A DNA stretch of 64,000 bases from Cryptosporangium minutisporangium (GCF_039536245.1 NZ_BAAAYN010000023.1:254875-318874), one strand, 5' to 3'. Numbered from the stretch's first letter, positions 43,998 to 52,511 are shown. The notes: a model not told the origin generated them from the letters alone. Made by a program: numbers and translations.

Positions 43998-44546
43998 TTA
44001 TTCCCGTGGCGGTGATCGTGGTCGGACAGGTGTCGGGTGCTTGATGCGACGCTCCTGTGCGGCAAGCCAGCCGGTCGGCAGATAGACCTGGTCGACCAGA
44101 GCGCGACGGTGATGAAGAGGATCTGTTCCGGGATTCGGAACCACAAGGGGGGTCGCGGGGTCGCCGTTGAGAGGCACGTGTTCGATCGCCGCGTAGACGT
44201 TCGCCGGGAGCATCAGTAAGAACAGGACGGCGAGGCCGATCCCGGTGGCGGCGCGGGTTTTGGAGATGACGAGTCCGAGCGCGCTGAGGAGTTCCAGCGC
44301 ACCGGTCGCATAGACCATCAGGTCGGGGAAGGGCACGAGCGGCGGAACCATGGCCGTCAGGTCGGCGTGGCTGGGCATCGCCGAGACGCTGTCCGGCGCG
44401 AAGTGTGCCGCGCCGGTGAAGAGCAGCATCGTGGCCAGCGCGTGGGCTCCGCTGGTCCGCCAGTCGGCGAATCGGCGGATGCCGAGGACCCCCAGCAGCC
44501 GGTAACCCAGCCAGGGGCCGATGAGCAGGAGAACAGTGTCGAACAT
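43998..44546 (-). CDS. DoxX-like membrane protein
   Basis: A 182-residue integral membrane protein. Start at the ATG of 44546 with GAAGGACG upstream. Four hydrophobic helices are visible (residues 3-20, 32-50, 75-95 with GALELLSALGLVIS, and 100-118 with GIGLAVLFLLMLPANVYAA), the pattern of DoxX-like proteins. A hydrophilic tail (VPLNGDPATPLVVPNPGTD onward) is unusually long. It lies 13 bases after the VOC gene on the same strand, so the two are probably one operon. DoxX proteins are linked to redox and sulfur metabolism, but here no specific role can be named. Confidence 0.75.
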   Translation of the reverse strand: MFDTVLLLIGPWLGYRLLGVLGIRRFADWRTSGAHALATMLLFTGAAHFAPDSVSAMPSHADLTAMVPPLVPFPDLMVYATGALELLSALGLVISKTRAATGIGLAVLFLLMLPANVYAAIEHVPLNGDPATPLVVPNPGTDPLHHRRALVDQVYLPTGWLAAQERRIKHPTPVRPRSPPRE

Positions 44547-44559
44547 TTTCGTCCTTCGG

Positions 44560-45435
44560 TCAGCGCGCAGTGAAGAACAGGGCTGCGCCGTAGGCATCGC
44601 GGGCCGAGACGAAGAAGCCGTCGCCGGTGGTCCGGGTCGCGGTGCCGCCGTTCTCCACGACGTCACGTGCGGTCGCGAGGTCGTCGACCCGAATGGTCAG
44701 GGCAGCCAGGTAGGACGGGGCGGGGACGGGCTGGTCGGGCAGCACGGCGGGGGCATCCGAGGCTCGGACGATCTCCAGCCGTCCGGTGCTCATACGCAGC
44801 ACGGTGACCGGCCCGCGTCGCTCGACGGTGGGTCGCAGGACGCGGGTGTATCGGTCGGTGGTGTCATCGAAGGCGTCGTCCTCGGCGACGATCAGCACCG
44901 CGTCCAGTGCGCGTGCCCCGTTGCGGTGGTGCAAGTAGCGCGGTTGATGCACGTACTCGCGGGTGAGGTGCTGCGCGAAGCCGAGGTGCCCTTCCGGTGT
45001 GGAGCGCGGATCGACGTGCACTGCCCGGGCTCGCACCGTCCGCGGTCCGTCCTCGGTGTCGACGTCGCGTTCCAGATCCAGTACGCCCGAGGTGCGGAGT
45101 CCGGCGTCGTCGAGGTGTGCGGCGGTGACGCTGGCGTCGGTGGTGTCGAAGTTGAGCAGCCGGAAGCCCTCGTACTCCGCTGCGATCGCCCGGGTGTGCC
45201 AGGGGTCGGGCGCCGCGTCGTCCACGATCCCGAGGAGTTCCAGGTAGGCATCGCCGAACAGGGCGCACCGGTTGGCCGTGCAGCCGGGAACCGGCGCCGC
45301 GCCGGGATGCTCGGTCAGCAGGTGTCGCGAGCGGGGGCTAAGGGTGAAGCCGAAGGACGTATAGGCGCGCTCGAGCCCGTCCAGGTCACAGGTCAGCAAG
45401 CCGACGTGGTGGAAGCCGTTGATAACGCTTGTCAT
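44560..45435 (-). CDS. VOC/glyoxalase-like protein
   Basis: A 291-residue vicinal-oxygen-chelate fold protein with a start at 45435. The first module opens FHHVGLLTCDLDGLERAYTSFGFTLSP, with the His that usually holds metal, and NRCALFGDAYLELLGIV. The second module near residues 165-290 contains DAVLIVAEDDAFDDTTDRYTRVLR and ALTIRVDDLATARDVVENGG. The two-module arrangement fits lyase, dioxygenase or resistance members of the family. It precedes the DoxX-like gene and is divergent from an Lrp-type regulator that may control both. Confidence 0.83.
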   Translation of the reverse strand: MTSVINGFHHVGLLTCDLDGLERAYTSFGFTLSPRSRHLLTEHPGAAPVPGCTANRCALFGDAYLELLGIVDDAAPDPWHTRAIAAEYEGFRLLNFDTTDASVTAAHLDDAGLRTSGVLDLERDVDTEDGPRTVRARAVHVDPRSTPEGHLGFAQHLTREYVHQPRYLHHRNGARALDAVLIVAEDDAFDDTTDRYTRVLRPTVERRGPVTVLRMSTGRLEIVRASDAPAVLPDQPVPAPSYLAALTIRVDDLATARDVVENGGTATRTTGDGFFVSARDAYGAALFFTAR

Positions 45436-45520
45436 GGCACCGATGCTGAGCCGAATACGGGTCCCCGGCTCTCGGAACTGTCGCGGACGCCGGGATCGGA
45501 CACCGGACTATGCTCGGCCG

Positions 45521-46474
45521 GTGGATGCGGACACGCTCGACCCGCTGGACCGGCAGCTCCTGCACGCGTTGCACCTCGACGGGCGGGCTCCCTTCGCCAC
45601 CATCGCCAACGTCCTCGGAGTATCTGACCGCACGGTCGGCCGACGCGTCGCCCGGCTACGCGCGACCGGTGCGGCCCGGGTCACCGCCGTGGTCGACAAC
45701 CGCGCCACCGGCTCCGCGGACTGGCTGGTTCGCCTGCGGGTCATGCCCTCGGGAGCCGGCGCCCTGGCTCGGGCGCTGGCCGGGCGTCCCGACACGTCCT
45801 GGGTGACGGTTCTGTCCAGCGGAACCGAGATCGTGTGCCTCGTGCGCGCACCTGCCGGAGCTCCGGCTCCGTTGGAAACGCTGACCCGACACCCGCACAT
45901 CCGCGACGCCTATGCGCACCGAGTGCTGCGACACCTGATGAACCGCCGCTGGGCAGGCCGGACCTCCGCCCTCTCCGACGATCAGGCTGCCGCGCTGCAA
46001 GCGCCCCTCTCGGACAACGCCGCACCGATCGCCCTCAACGATCTCGACCGTCGGCTGCTGCCCGCGCTGGCCGCTGATGGCCGTGCCGGGTACCCGCATC
46101 TGGCCCGCTCTGTAGGGTGGTCGGAATCCGCGGTCCGGCGGCGCCTGGAGGACCTGCGGCGGTCTGGCGCAGTCCGGTTCGACGTCGAAGCCGACCCGGC
46201 ACTGTTCGGCTTCTCCACCCAATGCCTGCTCTGGCTGACCGTCGCTCCGCCGCGGCTGGCCGTCGTCGCCCAGGCCGTGGCCGGGGACACTGAGACCGCG
46301 TTCGTCGGCGCGATCACCGGCGCGGCGAATCTGCTCGTGATCGCCGTATGCCGCGACGAGACCGCCCTCTACGCCTATCTCAGCGATCGGATCGGAGCGT
46401 TGCGCGGCGTCGAGCGTGTCGAAACCGCCCCGATCACCGCCTACGCCAAGCGAGTCGTCCCTGCCCTGCCATGA
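45521..46474 (+). CDS. Lrp/AsnC-family regulator with two HTH modules
   Basis: A 317-residue regulator. The GTG at 45521 is preferred: TATGCT at 45509-45514 is a likely -10 box that places the transcript start at the GTG (leaderless). First HTH: LDPLDRQLLHALHLDGRAPFATIANVLGVSDRTVGRRVARLRATG. A ligand-binding (RAM-like) region follows. A second HTH near residues 178-225 is DLDRRLLPALAADGRAGYPHLARSVGWSESAVRRRLEDLRRSG, again with a following alpha/beta domain. Ordinary Lrp proteins have one module of about 150 residues, so this is a fused dimer-like form. It is divergent from the VOC-DoxX operon. Confidence 0.88.
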   Translation: MDADTLDPLDRQLLHALHLDGRAPFATIANVLGVSDRTVGRRVARLRATGAARVTAVVDNRATGSADWLVRLRVMPSGAGALARALAGRPDTSWVTVLSSGTEIVCLVRAPAGAPAPLETLTRHPHIRDAYAHRVLRHLMNRRWAGRTSALSDDQAAALQAPLSDNAAPIALNDLDRRLLPALAADGRAGYPHLARSVGWSESAVRRRLEDLRRSGAVRFDVEADPALFGFSTQCLLWLTVAPPRLAVVAQAVAGDTETAFVGAITGAANLLVIAVCRDETALYAYLSDRIGALRGVERVETAPITAYAKRVVPALP

Positions 46475-46914
46475 CCGGACGAGAGCCCACCGATGGATTC
46501 GCTAAGACATCCCGCCATCACAACCACCTGGCCCGTGCCAACGCTGATCCAGTTGGTCTGGGCGTTGCAATCGGAGTACTCAGAAAATCCCTGCGGATGC
46601 CGACGGAAGTCTGTGTCTACTACAGCGCCAACGGCGCCGACAGAATTAGCCGCACGAAGGCCTATAGCCGCGCATTGAATGCACCTCAGAACGCCATTGC
46701 CCTTGCTCGCCCCTTCCGATCACGCGGTCGCCGAACGTGCGTTCATGGCAACTAGAAGCGTCAGAGAAGGCATTGCCGCGCCTACGAATCGGCGTCACGC
46801 CGCATGGCGGGTGTGAAGGTCGCCTGAAGGGTTGCGTCCAATAGGTGATGTATCCGTTGGCCGCATCCTGAGGTTCATCGAACCGTTAGTGCGCTGGCCG
46901 CAGGCCGTGCGCTG
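46475..46914. other. Gap without recognisable gene
   Basis: These 440 bases between the Lrp regulator and the convergent MerR gene are less GC-rich than their surroundings. Short frames are present but show no sensible protein, ribosome-binding site or codon bias. I see no tRNA or obvious repeat. It may be eroded DNA. Confidence 0.5.
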
Positions 46915-47706
46915 TTACGGGTCTTGCTGTGCATCAGTTGGCTGTGCGCGTTCGAGCTTGGTCCACCCGGTCCAGCCTCGCTTCCTCATCAGTTCGATCA
47001 ATCGACGAGCCGGCGGCACCGCGTCGAACGCCAGCGTGTCCATTAGCGTGGCGAGCGGCGGTTCGACGTCGACGTCGCTCACGTGGTTCTCGCCGTGCTC
47101 GTCGGCTATCTGGGTGAGGTAGGCGGCTAGCTTGTCGGCCAACTCGACCAGGTATGTGTCGTCGTGGGCCCGGTCGAAAGCCCGGCCCAAGATGAGATAG
47201 AAGTCGATGAGCTGCGGGTCGGCGATCTGTTCGCGCTTGCGTGCTATCCACTCCGGAACTCGCTCAGGTGAATGCGCGGCCAGCGGAATCCAGCCGTCGC
47301 GTTCGACTTGGACGATGCGCTCGTCCACACCGAGCGCCCGCAGTCGGTCGAGATATTCCACCACCTCCGGGGGTAGCGCCAGGCTGTCCCCGACGGCGAG
47401 ACGGGCGATCCGCTGGCGGTGTCGTTGCCGCTCCCGGATCTCTGCCCGCAGCCGCCCATCGATCTCTGCGATCGCTGCCGCGAACGTCTCCTCGTCGGCC
47501 CGCAGCAATTCCCGAACGCGAGCGAGTGGAACCCCGGCCTCGGCGAGAGTCCGGATCTTGATCAGCTCCACCACGGCGCGGGCGTCATACCGTCGATATC
47601 CCGACTGGTCGCGCTCCGGCTCCGGGAGCAGTCCCTTGGCGTGATAGTGCCGCACCGCGCGCACGGTCACTCCGGCGTAGGACGCCAGCTCACCGATGGT
47701 CAGCAT
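46915..47706 (-). CDS. MerR-family regulator
   Basis: A 263-residue regulator starting at ATG 47706, with GAGACTGG upstream. The N-terminal winged HTH is LTIGELASYAGVTVRAVRHYHAKGLLPEPERDQSGYRRYDARAVVEL, followed by a dimerisation helix (LRAEIRERQRHRQRIARLAVG) and a 130-residue C-terminal effector domain rich in helices. It lacks the Cys pattern of metal sensors, so an organic effector is more likely. It is the second gene of an operon with the alpha/beta hydrolase; the operator at that promoter matches this class, so the unit is probably self-regulated. Confidence 0.88.
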   Translation of the reverse strand: MLTIGELASYAGVTVRAVRHYHAKGLLPEPERDQSGYRRYDARAVVELIKIRTLAEAGVPLARVRELLRADEETFAAAIAEIDGRLRAEIRERQRHRQRIARLAVGDSLALPPEVVEYLDRLRALGVDERIVQVERDGWIPLAAHSPERVPEWIARKREQIADPQLIDFYLILGRAFDRAHDDTYLVELADKLAAYLTQIADEHGENHVSDVDVEPPLATLMDTLAFDAVPPARRLIELMRKRGWTGWTKLERAQPTDAQQDP

Positions 47707-47745
47707 CAGACCAGTCTCCTCGCCGGAAGCGCTTATGAAAGACAC

Positions 47746-48630
47746 CTAGTCAGCTGAGCGTCGCTCGCCCCGAATGATCTGGGCGATGTGCTCGGCGTGG
47801 GAGAAGACGAGCCCGTGATCGGCGTCCAACCAGAACGTGGAGACGTGCGGCCGGGCACGGGCGAGCCGATCGACGCCGGCACGCCAGTTCAGATTGAGCC
47901 GCAGTGCACGCTCGTCGCCGCTGGCGCCGGCCATCGACGTCGACATGATCATCGTGATCGGTTGGTCGATCTGCCGGTATCGGTCGAGGATGCCGGACCG
48001 AACCGCGTCGACCTCGAGGTTCACCTCGAGAATATCCCGGCCCGTGAGCAGAACCTGACCCGCGGTCCCCCGCTTGGCTTCCTGCTGCGTCGCCAGACCC
48101 TCCCACATCGCACGGAAATCCGGCAGGTCGGCCTCGGTGATGAACCGCTCGGGCACCGGGTTCGCCCCGTCGATGAGAACGAGTTCGGCCACCGTCTCAG
48201 GACGCTCAGAGGCATAGTGCACGGCCAGATCCGCGCCCAGGGAATAGCCGACGAGCACGGGCGCCGAAGACAGATCGAGGCGCCGCGACTCCGCCATCAC
48301 GGCGACGAGATCGCCGAGAAATGCCTCGAAGGAGTACCGGTCGGTGGCTGAGGTGCGGCCGTGCCCTCTGAGGTCGAAGGTCATCACGTCGTTGTCGTGC
48401 CGGAGCAACTCGATCAGCGTGTGCAGATCCGCCTGTGTCGAGTTCAGCCCAGGGCAAAGAATGAGTGGTCGCCCCCGGCCGCCGCGAGACACCGGGATCG
48501 CGACCCCGTCGTGGTGGACCGTGAAGTGCCGAACCGTCCTGTCGTCTTGCTTGAGCCCTTTCGTCTCGTCGCCGGACCAATCGCGCGGTCCGTCAACGTC
48601 AATAGCACCGGTTTTCGTCATGCCAGCCAT
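47746..48630 (-). CDS. Alpha/beta hydrolase
   Basis: About 294 residues; ATG at 48630 or 48621, neither with a clear ribosome-binding site. The strand-loop features are GRGRPLILCPGLNSTQADLHTLIELL, DVMTFDLRGHGRTSATDRYSFEAFLGDL, the nucleophile elbow VLVGYSLGADLAVHYASERP (Ser in GYSLG) and the C-terminal FWLDADHGLVFSH with the catalytic His. The substrate is unknown. The gene is transcribed first in an operon with merR, 39 bases apart, behind a MerR-type operator. Induction by its own substrate or product through MerR is a reasonable inference. Confidence 0.85.
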   Translation of the reverse strand: MAGMTKTGAIDVDGPRDWSGDETKGLKQDDRTVRHFTVHHDGVAIPVSRGGRGRPLILCPGLNSTQADLHTLIELLRHDNDVMTFDLRGHGRTSATDRYSFEAFLGDLVAVMAESRRLDLSSAPVLVGYSLGADLAVHYASERPETVAELVLIDGANPVPERFITEADLPDFRAMWEGLATQQEAKRGTAGQVLLTGRDILEVNLEVDAVRSGILDRYRQIDQPITMIMSTSMAGASGDERALRLNLNWRAGVDRLARARPHVSTFWLDADHGLVFSHAEHIAQIIRGERRSAD

Positions 48631-48639
48631 GCTCAGACA

Positions 48640-48660
48640 TTGACCCTGCGTCAGGGTCAA
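48640..48660 (-). promoter_or_regulatory. MerR-type operator of the hydrolase-merR operon
   Basis: Arms TTGACCCTG and CAGGGTCAA are exact 9-base complements separated by CGT. On the reverse strand TTGACC at the distal end serves as a -35 box, as is usual when MerR proteins bind between -35 and -10. The -10 element is not clear (TGAGCA at 48630-48635 fits a 19-base spacer). The hydrolase start is less than 20 bases downstream. Confidence 0.75.
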
Positions 48661-48841
48661 CCTCTCAAGGTGAGATGACCGCCGAACCAGCCACGGCAAC
48701 CCGGTAACGACCGGCCCGGACCGCCTGCATCGACGCCAAATCGCTATGGAGTCAACGCGGCTGCTCAACACCGCTTTCGCACCGCAGCCACGACCCCCAG
48801 GCGAAGGCACTCATCTGCCGTTGGCAGGCAAGGGTCAGGCG

Positions 48842-49055
48842 TCAAGTGCGGCGCAAGAATTTCTCGATCGCATCGAGGTCGCCGGGTCGAAGTCCCCGCC
48901 GGTGGTCTGGAGAGATCAGCAGCGCGCGCTCGCCGACGACCAGTGCGTCGCGGTCAGTGCCCGCCGTGGGTATCGCGTCATCATCGATCCACACTAGCCG
49001 CCTGCCGTCGGCGACTACCCCGTGCGCGGCCCGGAGCTTCGCTGCGATCCAAAGC
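48842..49055 (-). pseudogene. 3' remnant of a HAD-domain (RNA-repair associated type) gene
   Basis: Reading the reverse strand, this piece encodes WIAAKLRAAHG, DGRRLVWIDDDAIP and RRGLRPGDLDAIEKFLRR, a good match for the C-terminal part of small HAD-domain proteins with the WxDD signature. The 5' part is missing: at about 49055 the sequence changes to the IS256 transposase remnant on the other strand. No start codon with a ribosome-binding site remains, so it is a broken gene. Confidence 0.55.
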
Positions 49056-49391
49056 AGATTCGAGGAGTTCGACGAGGTCTGGGGCGGCAAGTATCCGGCG
49101 ATCGTGCGACTCTGGCGCAACGCGTGGGAGCAATTCGTTCCGTTCCTGGACTTCCCGCCCGAGCTGCACCGGCTGATCTACACCACCAACGCCATCGAGT
49201 CGCTCAACGCCCGATTCCCGGCAAACCACCCGCCGGCGCGGGCACTTCCCCAACGACCAGCCGCGCTGAAAGTGCTCTACCTGGTCATCCGGTCCCCGCG
49301 ACCCAACCGGGCCAACGTCACCGGCAAACCAGCGGCTGGAAAAGCGTCCTGAACACCCTGGCCATCTACTACGGCGACCTCCAGCCGATCC
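49056..49391 (+). mobile_element. IS256-family transposase remnant, frameshifted
   Basis: The fragments RFEEFDEVWGGKYPAIVRLW, NAWEQFVPFLDFPPELHRLI and TTNAIESLNARF are the typical C-terminal part of IS256/Mutator transposases. After them the reading continues in other frames: GHFPNDQ, then AALKVLYLVIRSPRPN, then TSGWKSVLNTLAIYYGD. At least two frameshifts are therefore present, and the whole N-terminal two-thirds with the catalytic Asp residues is missing. I found no terminal inverted repeats. The insertion has cut the HAD gene on its left. It is not active. Confidence 0.75.
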
Positions 49392-49743
49392 GGCCTGCCG
49401 ACACGGTCGGACCCGCCCCGCGGGCTCGGAACGTCGCAGGCATGTCGGGTCACACCATGAACGCAGCCGCCCAAGAGCACTGAATCGCATATGCTCCGAG
49501 TTCGACAAACTACACCTTTCGGTCAGCGACGACGCGCTCATCGGCCGGAGCATTGCGACCGAGCGATGCCACGCTGTCCGGCATCGGTAACGTCCTGTGG
49601 TGGGCGACCGGCCGATTTGCAGCGCAGACTCGCTGCGCGCCGATGGTTCGGCCGCCCCCACTGATAGGTTCTCCGAGTCGCCAGGCGTTCCATTACGGAC
49701 AGTCTCTCCGGCTGCGAGCAGGGGAACCTCGAATTTGAACGGT

Positions 49744-50448
49744 ATGCCGGTCAGGCGCCACGCACCACGCCGACGGCCCGTCCGCCTCGGCCGGTGCTCG
49801 TGGCTGGTCGCCGTAGCGGTCTTCCTCGTGTCCGTGTGCCGCTCCGATGAGCTGCAGCTCCGCGCGGAGCCGACGGGAGGAGATGCTCCTTCGTACTGCG
49901 CGGGTTTCGACGTCCGGTTCCAGCTGCCGGTCGACACCGAGCCGGAGGTGGTCCTCTACCGGCGAGGGCCGGCGCTCCTGAGCGCGTTGGCGCAGCACAG
50001 TTCGGTGCCTCCTCACCTCTGTCATGTCGACGGGGTGGTCGACGTGATCGCCACGGTGCCCAGCGAACGCATGACAGACGTCTGGAGCAGCGTCGTGCGG
50101 GCGTACCAGAACGACCCACCCAGGGAGGGGGCCGACCCCCGGCGGACGAGCGGACCACTGAAAAGACGCCCCGCAATCCTCGACGGCCAGCAGGGCGTCG
50201 AGTTCCACCAGAGTCTGCAGGTCGAATGGGCTCCCTCGCCCGACGCGGAGTACCTCCGGTTGGGGGAACACACCCATACGGAGCTCTGGGCGTTCTCCTA
50301 CACCACGTCACGGGAGCTCATGATGGTCGTCGTGATCGGCACCAGCGTCACGGACATGTATGGCCCGGACGTCGCCCGCGCGGAGGCGGAGGAACTCGCG
50401 AAGGAACGCGTCGACGCGGTCCGCTCCAGCCTGACCATCCGGCGCTGA
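49744..50448 (+). CDS. Exported or membrane-anchored protein, paralog of the next gene
   Basis: A 234-residue protein from ATG 49744. It has an Arg-rich start followed by a hydrophobic segment (WLVAVAVFLVSVC, residues 23-35) that ends in Cys; the residue before Cys is Val, so a lipoprotein signal is only weakly supported. The mature part carries two cysteines (YCAGF and HLCHV) and the conserved end ELWAFSYTTSRELMMVVVIG followed by a helix. The same layout occurs in the following gene, so they are tandem paralogs. No family known to me. The 350 bases upstream (49392-49743) hold no gene that I can see. Confidence 0.65.
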   Translation: MPVRRHAPRRRPVRLGRCSWLVAVAVFLVSVCRSDELQLRAEPTGGDAPSYCAGFDVRFQLPVDTEPEVVLYRRGPALLSALAQHSSVPPHLCHVDGVVDVIATVPSERMTDVWSSVVRAYQNDPPREGADPRRTSGPLKRRPAILDGQQGVEFHQSLQVEWAPSPDAEYLRLGEHTHTELWAFSYTTSRELMMVVVIGTSVTDMYGPDVARAEAEELAKERVDAVRSSLTIRR

Positions 50449-50479
50449 CCGTGCCAGCGATCCAGGGCCTCTCGGCGCG

Positions 50480-51139
50480 ATGACCCGAGGACAGCGGTGG
50501 ACGGCGGCCGCCCTGACGATCGTGCTACTCGTCGGGATCGGCTACCAGCCCTGGCACCTACTCCCTCTGAGCGTCGGGAAAGGCACGTCACGCTGCCCGG
50601 ACGCTTCTGTCCGCCTGCGCCTCCACCGCGACCCCCTCATCGTCTTCGCGGAGGAGCAGCAGGGCGCGACGCAGCTTCGCTGGCTTCCCCGGCCCGGACC
50701 GCTCGCCCGCCTCTGCAACGTCCTGGACATCGTCGAGATCGTCGAGAACGACGCCTCCGGACCGCTCGTCCGTCAGGCCGCCGAGGTGTGGGACGCCTAC
50801 CTGCGGACGAGGCACGACGACTCGCAGAAGGACCCGTCACAGCCACCCACCACGGCTGGACCGCTCCAGAGCTCGCCGGACACCATCGACGGGCGAAGCG
50901 GCATGCGGCTCTCTCAACTCGTCCACGAGGAGTGGAAGCGCTTCGACGATCCTCGGCCGTCCACGCACACCTACTGGGACTATCAGGCGTTCGCCTACAC
51001 CACGGGTCCGCGGTTCATCCTGCTCGTCGTGTTCGGGTACGCCACCGACACCGATGCCGACGCCGCCCGCAAGCACGCCGAGAGCCTCTCCAAGGATCGA
51101 AACGCCATGGCACGCCGAACCCTGGACACCCATCCCTGA
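50480..51139 (+). CDS. Exported or membrane-anchored protein, paralog of the previous gene
   Basis: A 219-residue protein, 31 bases after its paralog and so in the same operon. N-terminal signal anchor: RWTAAALTIVLLVGIGY (residues 6-22). Shared features with the upstream protein are the paired cysteines (SRCPD, ARLCNV), the central linker GPLQSSPDTIDGRSGMRL matching GPLKRRPAILDGQQGVEF, and the end YQAFAYTTGPRFILLVVFGYATD. The C-terminal part is a charged helix (ARKHAESLSKDRNAMARRTL). Predicted to sit outside the membrane. Function unknown. Confidence 0.7.
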   Translation: MTRGQRWTAAALTIVLLVGIGYQPWHLLPLSVGKGTSRCPDASVRLRLHRDPLIVFAEEQQGATQLRWLPRPGPLARLCNVLDIVEIVENDASGPLVRQAAEVWDAYLRTRHDDSQKDPSQPPTTAGPLQSSPDTIDGRSGMRLSQLVHEEWKRFDDPRPSTHTYWDYQAFAYTTGPRFILLVVFGYATDTDADAARKHAESLSKDRNAMARRTLDTHP

Positions 51140-51206
51140 GCCACGGTGGGCGGCGATCACACAGCACCGCGATCCGCTCGGCGACCTCCGCGGACACCCT
51201 GCCGAC

Positions 51207-51293
51207 ACAACCGATCGTTGTTCAGTTCGCCGTAGTGGTTGTTTGGCCTCGGACGACATCCCCCGCTTTGATTTCCCCCGACCAACATTTGGT
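51207..51293. promoter_or_regulatory. Inverted repeats before the MFS remnant
   Basis: ACAAC-CGATC-GTTGT (51207-51221) and ACCAA-CAT-TTGGT (51281-51293) are two palindromic sites within 90 bases upstream of the broken MFS gene. They look like operators for a small repressor (ArsR or MarR type) and are probably leftovers from the intact locus, since no such regulator gene is nearby. Confidence 0.4.
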
Positions 51294-51315
51294 TGTGCGA
51301 ATGAGGAATGCCGAC

Positions 51316-51441
51316 ATGAGAAGTGCCGGTCGATTGGGGCGGGAGTTCGGGTGGCTCTGGGCGCTTACGTCACCAGCGCCCTCGGCACGCGGCTCGCGTT
51401 CGGAGCGTTCCCACTGATCGCCATCCAGGTGCTGCACATTC
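51316..51441 (+). pseudogene. 5' remnant of an MFS transporter gene, frameshifted
   Basis: Starting at ATG 51316, the frame reads RSAGRLGREFGWLW and then the typical first helix appears in another frame: GAYVTSALGTRLAFGAFPLI followed by AIQVLH. One base is missing near 51358-51362, which would restore a continuous MFS N-terminus. Homology ends near 51440, where a recombinase fragment begins. So only about 40 of some 400 codons survive. Confidence 0.65.
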
Positions 51442-51881
51442 GAAGCCACCGGAGCCAACATCGCCGACCTCGGCGAGGAACACGGACACCGCGTCCTACG
51501 CGTACGCGGCAAAGGCGGCAAGGTCGTCCTCGCCCCACTACCCCCTGCCGTCGGACGAGCGCTCGACCGCGCCGTCGACGAACGATCCGGCGGACCGATC
51601 CTGCGCAACACCCCGGGGGCCGGATGGATCGGCACGCCGCGACCCGCCGCCTCGAGCACCTCGCGGCCACCGCCGGGATCCGGATGCCCAGGATGCACCC
51701 GCACATGCTCAGACACACTTTCGTCACCACCATGCTCGACGCCGGCGTCAGCCTCCGCGACACACAGATCGCCGCCCTCCACGCCGGCCCGCGCACCACG
51801 ATGCGCTACGACCGAGCCCGCAAGAACCTCGACCGACACCCCAACTACATACTCGCCGCCTACATGGCCTCCGGAACGTAA
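51442..51881 (+). pseudogene. Tyrosine recombinase (integrase) C-terminal remnant, frameshifted
   Basis: The first part, EATGANIADLGEEHGHRVL followed by RVRGKGGKVVLAPLPPAVGR, is the integrase catalytic-domain core in one frame. From 51624 the reading continues in another frame: MDRHAATRRLEHLAATAGI, then HPHMLRHTFVTTMLDAG with the HxLRH motif, and finally HAGPRTTMRYDRARKNLDR with the histidine and the nucleophilic tyrosine. One frameshift lies near 51610-51624 and the N-terminal arm-binding part and first catalytic Arg region are lost. I find no tRNA or attachment site nearby. Confidence 0.75.
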
Positions 51882-52157
51882 CGCGGATGCGCGACCGTGC
51901 CGACGAGAGTGCGTGTCAGATCGTCGCTTCGGTCGACGACCTATCGGAGTAAACCCGCGCCCGAATTACCCCGAAGTCACCGGCGGACATGGTGCTTCGC
52001 GCGAACGCACTACTATGCCGCGCAGCGGGCGTTCGGTGGGACTGCGTAGGCACGGCGGCGGTGCGTTCTCTCGCTGCGCACTGTTCTACGAGGTCGATCC
52101 TGCTGGAGACCAGCACCATCGCAGTGCCAGCGGAATCGTATACGTCACAGAGCTCGG
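51882..52157. other. Gap after the integrase remnant
   Basis: No convincing gene. Several short frames exist, but none with codon bias or a recognisable domain. Base composition is slightly lower in GC than the core genes. It is probably part of the decayed mobile region. Confidence 0.4.
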
Positions 52158-52511
52158 CTAGTCCTGCATGTCGAGGCCGCTGCCGGCTTGGTCGAAATCG
52201 GTGAACGGCATGAGCACTGCAACCGGCGCGAACACCAACACCGCCAGAAGCCCGGCTAGCCACCCGACCGCGATCAGTAAGCAGGCGGTCAACGCCACAC
52301 CGACCAGCATGAACGAACCGCCGAAGATGGTGCGATGACTCCAACGCCGCGCGTCGCACAGGTAATACCAGATCGGCACTGACACGATTCCCTGCCACAT
52401 CAGAAGGAACGCGATCGCGCTCTGCCGGAACGCCAGTGCGGGAACCCATGCCCACGATGCAGTGATCAAGGCGACCCGAACCGCTTCCGCACGACGCTCG
52501 TAGACAGCCAC
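52158..52511 (-). CDS. Small multi-helix membrane protein
   Basis: About 117 residues from the GTG at 52511, which has AGGAG six bases upstream; an ATG at 52529 would add six residues. Hydrophobic helices cover residues 18-35, 40-58 (FLLMWQGIVSVPIWYYL), 70-90 (IFGGSFMLVGVALTACLLI) and 90-108, with a short acidic tail (FDQAGSGLDMQD). No family recognised. It is isolated, with a short tandem repeat upstream at 52618-52643. Its composition is typical of the chromosome, unlike the remnants before it. Confidence 0.6.
   Translation of the reverse strand: MAVYERRAEAVRVALITASWAWVPALAFRQSAIAFLLMWQGIVSVPIWYYLCDARRWSHRTIFGGSFMLVGVALTACLLIAVGWLAGLLAVLVFAPVAVLMPFTDFDQAGSGLDMQD

Noticed and set aside
46493-46678. 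A 61-codon frame after the Lrp gene
   Set aside because: No ribosome-binding site, poor codon bias and no recognisable protein features.
51913-52161. An 82-codon frame after the integrase remnant
   Set aside because: Product is unstructured and Arg-rich with no bias in third positions; likely chance.
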